Source of the DNA: Charina bottae
Taxonomy: Eukaryota > Chordata > Lepidosauria > Squamata > Charinaidae
NCBI GenBank assembly: GCA_023362775.1
Contig: JALMGJ010000008.1
Span: forward strand, 19,132,001 to 19,196,000
DNA length: 64,000 nucleotides
Direction: 5' to 3'
Below are positions 56,941-64,000 of this stretch, piece after piece; position 1 is the first letter of the stretch, and every line of letters begins with the position of its first letter. The notes beneath the pieces were generated by a model. It was given only the letters and a program-made list of their open reading frames with translations. It searched no databases and had not been told where the DNA came from. The position numbers and the translations under genes were made by a program.

Positions 56941-58909
56941 ACAATATTAAGGCAAATGCATTTGTAAGTGTGTTATAATTCATAAATATTATTTCATTTG
57001 CTTTATAGGAGTCAATTCTTCTTTTATTTCTGGATGAGAATTACCCCACATTTATTATTATTTCATTACATTGTTATAATATTCTTACAGGAATCCATCT
57101 TTATTCTCTAACAGCTTAGTGTTTGTGTGTATTATAAATACATACATACACTCATACACTTTCATACTTTTGCATCACCAACTAATTATTTATTTAATTG
57201 CGTCTTATGATAAATATATTTTTCTAACTGTTTTGAGGTGGCTGGCTTTTATTTTGTTTGCATATGCTAGCCTTATCCTGATTAAAAAGACTTTCACAGG
57301 TTTTTTCTATTCTTTCTAACTTCCTTTATGCTATAGAATCTGCAACTTCGTTTTAGTTATATTTAGTTGCCTCCATGCTAGGTTGCATGGTTTCAGATTC
57401 AGACTCCGAAAGATGCTTTGGAGCGGGTGGAAACATGTGTCTGCAGTACTTGAAAGCAGCTGTATCTTTTACTGGAATCACACAGGAAATCATAATTCTG
57501 ATGTTCCCTTTCAAATTTACATTTTAACACATCTTGCATTAAGTTTCTATTAACTGTTGCAGCTACATTAAAAATCAAATGTATACAAATGCTTCATTTG
57601 TCTTGCGAAATGATTTTTTAATCTCTTTGCTATCATTCATTCTTAAAAGGAAACTCAACTCTTTCTCTTTGTCTATATCTATGTTATACTTCTTTGAAAG
57701 TTATCTACATGCATTGATTATAATATCCATGTAACACTTTCTTTTAGCAAAAGTTCTGTTCCAGAAACATAAGAGATATCATGTCTAGATCTATGCTCAA
57801 AAACATACTAAGGCCAAGTACACACTGCCTGGGGCACCAAACCCTCCTTCTGAATCATTCTAAAAATGCAGATCTTCACATCAGTAGGAAGTGGCATCAT
57901 CAGTCAGTGGGGCTGAGGGGTGCCTTGAGCTGGCACTGTTTTTACGTACATAAAAATAGATATAGTCTCTTCTAAGAAAATAGTGTTATATCCATATATC
58001 ACATTGTATAAATAGTGTAATAGGTTTTTTAAGGGTTACCATGTACATAAAATTATTTTTATTTATCTTGGAACTAGTTTCTTCTAAAGTGTTTTAATGT
58101 TGAATAAGTTCTATAGCTCAGGTAAGTGGGTTTAATTGACTTCTACGTGTACTGCAATTTTTCAATTGCATTTACTATTTTATTTTCAATATCTTTTTTC
58201 CATTTTTCAATTTCTTATTCATAGTTTCTTCAAATTTTCAAAATATATTTTCCAGAATTCATCCCCACATAACAAAATTATTCATCATCTACCTCCTATT
58301 ATTAGTTATCATTGTAACAGATTTTTAAAAAATCAGAAATTCATTTCTTATTGTATCTATCAAGAAATCAGTCTTAACTAGTTCTTAAAGAAACAGTGGC
58401 ATTTGCAGCAGTATTCTACAAATGTTTATTGAAAAATGCCAGTATTTTAAAATGTATCCTTAATTGTACTGATTCCCAGGTAGACAATTGCTTATCCACT
58501 AGAGTGAAGCTGAAGTAGGTGATATGCTATTTCTTTATGAGAGTTAGCCTTTCTTTGGCCTGTCAGTATGAATTGACTTGACTGTGATCATATTATTTTT
58601 TAAAAAATTAAAAAGTTACCATTTAGGACTGAAAAAATATGCACACTTTCAAGTTTCAAGCTTGGTCCCATATTTGCTATCTTTCCTACAGAGCTCTCAG
58701 TGTTGGGAAAATCTGGGTATATTAGTTGATTGATTGATTGATTGATTGATTGTTATTATTGTTTTTAACAGTATTTTCATCTCATTTCTTCAGCAATAAT
58801 AACTTTATTCCTTCTATAAGTTCAGGCACAGTCTTTTAAAATTTGGGTTGGAGTTTGCATTGTAATGTCACAACACACCTTTGGTTATTTGGTCATCATC
58901 ATCATGGGT
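56941..58909. other. Unique AT-rich interval with a (TTGA)n run
   Basis: No gene found. (TTGA)n lies at about 58725-58752; it could be a remnant of an (ATTG)-tailed LINE, but no LINE sequence is visible beside it. Confidence 0.5.
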
Positions 58910-58922
58910 AGGAACAGACACT

Positions 58923-60446
58923 GACAGGGCTTCTGGGGAAGAAATGGCAGACTAAAGACAGCTCCGTGAAAAGTGTTGCTGATGACCACAGAATGAAGAG
59001 CCAGTGAGTAGACCGGTTCTTCTATAAGTCCTCTCCAGACAAGGAGAGGACTTGAGATCGCCCCCAGTGCTCCAGACAGTTGCTCCTCACGAGGAGACCA
59101 CAAGAAAGTGGTCTCTGGTTGGTTTAGAGCTCTGGGAGAAGAGGGATTAGCCACCTTGATCAAACCGCGGTTGGTGCCTTTGAAAGTTTGCATACTTCCT
59201 TTTCTAATTGCTTTTGGAAATTGCTTGTTAACTACCATTCAGCTATTAAGAACCTTTGGATCGACAAGTTTTACAGCACTGGGCGCGTTTCCTTCAATCC
59301 TTAGTGAAAGAAGTCTTAACTACAAGTTTAAGAACTTAATTTTTTTAATAAACAGCAAAAGAGTGATTAAAACTTTGATTTTAGAATGTTACAATCAGAC
59401 AAAGGGTCCAGATAAATTTGAAATAAGACTTTAGAATTAATTATAAAGAATCCTTCCCATGGGAAAATGCTTTTGTTTTGAATTTTAAAAACACACACAC
59501 ACAGTAAGATAAGACCTTAAGAATTGGAGAGTAGAGGGAACTAAAGTTTATAAATAAAGGAGAAGAACACTCAAACTCAACTTACAATTACAGAATGAAG
59601 CAAAATGTTTTAACATTGGACATATTGAAGGATATTTTTGAACAATGGACCCATAAGTTAATTTTAAGAGTGTCTGCCTCTATAGATAGACTGGGTTTAA
59701 AAGATGTTCTGGAAGAGAAACAAGTTCTACCTAGGCAAGATCGAGACTGATTTGAAAGTGGATTTAAAAATGACAGGCTACAAGAATGACATGGAAAAAG
59801 ATGTTACACTGGACATACAAAAAAATCCTGCTGATGTCTTAATAATGAAAAGGGATATACAAATAACAAACCAAGAGAGTGACCTGGATAATTTTCCTAT
59901 ATTGGATTTACAAAAGAGGCTTGTTAAAGCTTTGAAAAAATTTGTGAGAAGGGACAAAGAAAAAATGAAAAGAAATCAAGTTCTAGGACATTATTTGAAG
60001 GGACTAAAGATCAAGATTGTTAGAAGTGAAAGAAAGGAAAATAAAGTTGGTTTATTTGATCAAGGTTAAAACAGATGTTATTATCTCTGGTAACCCTTAA
60101 TGGACCTTTGCTGACATCAGGACTGAAATGATGAGGCTTTATGGATTATGGATTATAGATGAGAGCTGAGATATGGGAAGAAGAGATCATTTATTGTATT
60201 TTAAGAGAAGGTGATAAGTTACTAAAATTGTTTATACTTGTTGTGATGAAGGGGGAAGTCACTTCTTTATATATTTCTTTTTTTTTATTTACTATATTCT
60301 TAGTTTTTCTTTCTTTTCTCTTTCTCTTTCTCTTTTCTCTTTTTTCCTTCTTTTCTGCACACTTTACATTTTCTTTTTATATATTTTTAGTTTGCATTAG
60401 ATTTTATTGTTGTAATTGTAATCTTTAATAAAATTACTCTAAAAAA
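58923..60446 (+). mobile_element. Unassigned A-tailed retroelement with L1-type 3' UTR
   Basis: 1,524 bp flanked by a perfect 13-bp TSD (58910-58922 and 60447-60459), ending in AATAAAATTACTCT and a short poly(A). The last ~250 bp are pyrimidine-rich like the L1 3' UTRs ending at 38440 and 50557. The GC-richer 5' ~400 bp look like a 5' UTR. The middle has short lysine-rich frames (59596-59751 and 59704-60069) but no RT, endonuclease or known ORF1 motif that I recognise. It was probably mobilised by L1. It could be a degraded L1 with ORF2 deleted, or a distinct non-autonomous family. Confidence 0.75.
59704..60069 (+). pseudogene. Lysine-rich frame inside the unassigned retroelement
   Basis: 121 codons, charged, no membrane segment, no motif that I recognise. 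A second frame with an ATG at 59596 (MKQNVLTLDILKDIFEQWTH) overlaps its start, and the two may be one gene broken by a frameshift. A coiled-coil ORF1 remnant is possible but not shown. Confidence 0.35.
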
Positions 60447-60459
60447 AGGAACAGACACT

Positions 60460-61036
60460 TATGGCTTCTTACATTATCATGACATAAAAATGTTCATATT
60501 TGTCAAATCTGTAAGAAGTCACCTGGAAAGAATTAATGCAGGTTAATAGAATGTAGGGCATGTAAATCTAGCAAACCAACAAAATATTTCACCTGCCAGA
60601 AGCAGACTAAAACAGCTCAAATTAAAAATCACACTTTATTCCAATTCTACAACTCCAGTAACTGAGATACCATCACCAAAGGCCTTCCTAGTAATCACTT
60701 GGATCATTTCACAAGCAGAACAAAACTGCTAAAGAACTTACCTATATTGGAAAAGGCAGTCTTTCATATAACGTGGTCTCATGCCATATTATGTGAAAGA
60801 CTAAAGATTAAAGATTTTAGTGGCTAAACCCAACATTTTAAACTGGGATTATCAGCATTCCCACACAAGGATTTGTTGCCAGTTCAAAAGGATCTCCAGA
60901 TTTCTGTGATCCTATGACATCAGCTGCATTTGGCAATTGAGCCAATTTACTTCAGCTCAGAAATTAAAAAATTAGAGGGGCAAAAAGTGTTTCTAGGTGG
61001 TAAATACATTACTTGTATTGTGATGTCAACACATCT
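60460..61036. other. Unique interval
   Basis: Nothing recognised. Confidence 0.45.
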
Positions 61037-61064
61037 ATCTGTGAATTTGTTGTTGTTTTGTTGT

Positions 61065-62033
61065 TTATTCGTTCAGTCGCTTCCAACTCTTCGTGACTTC
61101 ATGGACCAGCCCACGCCAGAGCTTCCTGTCAGCCGTCACCATCCCCAGCTCCCCCACGGTCGAGTCCGTCACCTCCAGAATATCATCCATCCATCTTGCC
61201 CTTGGTTTGGCCCTCTTCCTTTTGCCTTCCACTTTCCCTAGCATCAGCATCTTCTCCAGGGTATCCTGTCTTCTCATTATGTGGCCAAAGTACTTCGGTT
61301 TTGCCATTAATATCATTCCCTCAAGTGAGCAGTCTGGCTTTATTTCCTGGAGCATGGACTGGTTTGATCTGCTTGCAGTCCAAGGCACTCTCAGAATTTT
61401 CTTCCAACACCACAGTAAAAAAGCATCTATCTTCCTTCGCTCAGCCTTCCTGATGGTCCAGCTCTCGCAGCCATAGGTTACTACGGGGAATACCATTGCT
61501 TTAACTATGCAGACCTTCGTTGTCAGTGTGATGTCTCTGCTCTTAACTATTTTATCAAGATTTGTCATTGCTCTCCTCCCAAGAAGTAGACGTCTTCTGA
61601 TTTCCTGGCTGCAGTCAGCATCTGCAGTAATCTTTGCGCCTAGAAATACAAAGTCTGTCACTGCCTCCACTTTTTCTCCCCCTATTTGCCAGTTATCAAT
61701 CAAGCTGGTTGCCATAATCTTGGTTTTTTTGAGGTTTAACTGCAACCCAGTTTTTGCACTTTCTTCTTTCACCTTCGTCATAAGGCTCCTCAGCTCCTCC
61801 TCACTTTCAGCCATCAAAGTGGTATCATCTGCATATCTGAGATTGTTAATGTTTCTTCCAGCAATTTTAACTCGAGGCTTGGATTCATCAAGCCCAGCAC
61901 GTCGCATGATGTGTTTTTTGCACAGGTTGAATAGGTAGGGTGAGAGTATACAACCCTGCCATACTCCTTTCCCAATCTTAAACCAGTCCGTTGTTCCGTG
62001 CTCTGTTCTTACCGTTGCTACTTGGTCTGGCAA
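61065..62033 (-). pseudogene. BovB-like RT C-terminal half with palm motif A deleted
   Basis: 322 codons in the same frame as the part upstream of the TGA. An ELP-D join replaces 74 codons found in the 54900-56627 copy, including FIDYSKAFD, so the RT cannot work although YADD is present. The C-terminus ends LVHEVTKSWKRLNE. Confidence 0.88.
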
Positions 62034-62036
62034 TTC

Positions 62037-63131
62037 TCACTCCATGAATTGCTGGAGTCTACCTTGCAAGATCTTGAGCATTACCTTACTGGCATGTGAA
62101 ATAAGTGCCACTGTTCGATAGTTTGAACATTCTTTAGTGCTTCCCTTTTTTGGTATGGGGATATAAGTTGATTTTTTCCAATCTGATGGCCATTCTTGTG
62201 TTTTCCAAATTTGCTGGCATATGGCATGCATCACCTTGACAGCATCATCTTGCAAGATTTTAAACAGTTCAGCTGGGATACCGTCGTCTCCTACTGCCTT
62301 GTTATTAGCAATGATTCTTAAGGCCCATTCAACCTCACTCTTCAGGATGTCTGGCTCTAACTCACTGACCACAGCGTTAAATCTATCTCCAATATTATTA
62401 TCCTTCCTATACAAATCTTCCGTACATTCTTGCCACCTTTTCTTGATCTCTTCTGCTTCTGTTAGGTCCTTGCCATCTTTGTGTTTGATTATACCCATTT
62501 TTGCCTGGAATACCTCCGATGTTTCTAATTTACTGGAAGAGGTCTCTTGTCGTTTGACTACCCACCTTAGCATTCCAGTCTCCTGTAATGAAAATAGCAT
62601 CTCTTTTTGGCATATTATCCAGTAGGCGCTGCAGATAAATGGCTTACCCTGAATTCGAATTGAGATCATTCTATCATTTTTTGGATTATATCCAAGCACT
62701 GCTTTAGCCACTGTATTATTAACTATGAAGGCTACTCCATTTCTTCTGTGGTCCTCTTGTCCACAGTAGTAGATCTGGTGGTCATCTGATGTGAAGTGAC
62801 CCATTCCAGTCCATTTCAGTTTACTGACACCCAAAATGTCTATATTTAATCTTGACATCTCACCAATAACAACATCCAATTTGCCCTGGCTCACAGATCT
62901 TACATTCCAGGTTCCTATGGTGTGTTGATCTTTAGAACATCGGATTCGTCGTTCACCACCAGCACCGTCAGCCGCTAGCCATCCTTTCGGCTTTGAGCTA
63001 CCTGCATCATCACATCTGGGGTTAGTTGAACTTAACCTCTGTTCCTCCCCAGTAGCATTTTGACCATCTTCTGACCTGGGATTCCCATCTTCCGATGGTA
63101 TACCGACATATCTCTGGTTGTACTGATCCAT
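62037..63131 (-). pseudogene. BovB-like endonuclease N-terminus joined to RT fingers
   Basis: 364 codons. The endonuclease start reads GTWNVRSVSQGKLDVV, then VSKLKWTGMGHF (glutamate of the usual E.KW stretch replaced) and NDRMISIRIQGKPF. The frame is then disturbed: a different register there encodes GDWNAKVGSQ. It jumps to RT linker and fingers (FQAKMGIIKHKDGKD, IPIPKKGSTKECSNYRTVAL). The C-terminal endonuclease motifs are gone. It ends at the TGA 62037-62039 after LQQFME. Confidence 0.85.
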
Positions 63132-63323
63132 TTAGTTTTCACAGCAAGAATACTGGGGTGGGTTGCCGTTACCTTCTCCAGGGATCGTATTTAGTCTGAC
63201 CTCTCTGCCATGACCTTCCCGTCTTGGGTGTTCCTTCACGGTTTAGCTCATGGCGTCATTGAGGTACTCAAGCTCCAGCACCACGACAAGGTAATGATCT
63301 CCTTTGCTGGAATCTGTGAATTT

Positions 63324-64000
63324 ACCTTCTCAGATATCATATGGTTTACTCAGTTTCTCATCTTGTTGATTAACTTACTGTATTATTACTCTTCTTAATG
63401 TTATCTGAGGGTTTTCTGAGTGAACGTCTTAGGGCATATTAAGTTATGAGAGACAACAAGAGGGAAAACATAACAAATTTATTCTATTTACTTTGTTTTA
63501 GTTTAATCGAATAAACACTTTATTCTATTTAGTTCTATCTAGTTCTTGTTTTGTAATGTAACAGATCATTTTCAAGTAGACACATTCAGTTTCCAGACCC
63601 ATTCCATTCTTATGCCCCATGAGCAGAAAAAAAATAGTTAAAGGGTGTTTACAAGCCAAATCAACCTGTGATTTGCTACTTGTGTTCATTTTGGGTTGAG
63701 AAGCAAACACACACCTACAGCAGACTTGAAGTCAGCATTCCACAGACATGAAGTAAGTTCTTGTTTGTAAACCAAAGAGGAAGAATTATAAGCCAGACAC
63801 TTACATCACCTGACAGATGCGTTTCTCAGTCTTTCTCAAGGCCCTTTAAAATAAAAGTGGTTTTTAAAAAAGGGATAGCAAGCAGCTGAAAATAAAGAGG
63901 AAATCATGTCATACTTAACATGTCCCCTTGTTATAGAGTAAGTTTAAAGTAAGTCTTCTATAGAGGGAGAGTGAAATGAATTAGTTTCATATACCACTAT
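63324..64000. other. Unique AT-rich right end of window
   Basis: No gene or repeat recognised. Confidence 0.5.

Larger units (their letters stand above)
61049..63311 (-). mobile_element. BovB-like RTE LINE, 5' region retained, two internal deletions
   Basis: A 2,263-bp minus-strand insertion with a 12-bp TSD ATCTGTGAATTT (61037-61048 and 63312-63323) and an (AAC)n-like 3' end. It keeps a 5' region and the N-terminal endonuclease. It lacks the rest of the endonuclease and linker, and a 222-bp piece of the RT palm. It is shorter than the usual ~3.2-kb BovB length by roughly the deleted amount. Confidence 0.92.

Overview
The window looks like transposon-dense nuclear DNA from a squamate reptile, more likely a snake than a lizard. 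The evidence is tRNA-derived SINEs of the Sauria type with BovB/RTE-like 3' tails, several BovB-type RTE LINEs, L1 and L2/CR1-group LINEs, Penelope-like elements carrying a GIY-YIG domain, a Tf1/sushi-type chromovirus, hAT MITEs and abundant GATA/GGAT/CA microsatellites. I recognise no host protein-coding gene, rRNA or tRNA gene. All coding potential I can support belongs to mobile elements, nearly all of it broken.

Positions 1-18890 are a tandem array of a ~7.35-kb unit with about 2.5 copies visible and, by eye, only a handful of differences between copies. The third copy leaves the others at 18890/18891, so the unit appears to run 4189-11536 and 11537-18890, with 1-4188 being the end of an earlier copy. 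Each unit holds an L1-like A-rich tail, a GC-rich cluster of nested inverted repeats flanked by CA/TG runs, a broken L2-group LINE (minus strand), unique DNA, a 5'-truncated RTE LINE with 17-bp target-site duplications (TSDs), and more unique DNA.

Positions 18891-22162 are flank with one solo LTR and one SINE. Positions 22163-31572 are a four-level nest: an L1 remnant (-) was hit by a Penelope-like element (-, 13-bp TSD), which was hit by a LINE with an (ATTG)n tail (+, 10-bp TSD), which was hit by a complete 5,979-bp Ty3-type LTR retrotransposon (+, 5-bp TSD GTATC). That LTR element keeps a 16-nt self-priming site and a GGGAAAC frameshift signal. Only one gag nonsense codon and one pol single-base deletion break its frames.

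Positions 31573-46345 hold SINEs, microsatellites, an L1-BovB-L1 chimera (37092-38440), two hAT MITEs with 8-bp TSDs, and older RTE/BovB fragments. Positions 47200-50697 are a Tc1-like transposon split by an internally deleted L1 that keeps its 5' region and ORF1 but almost no ORF2. Positions 50940-64000 hold a Penelope-like fragment starting with a perfect inverted repeat, two related BovB-like RTE copies sharing the same premature TGA, and a 1.5-kb A-tailed retroelement (58923-60446) that I cannot assign. The long stretches between are AT-rich and featureless to my reading.
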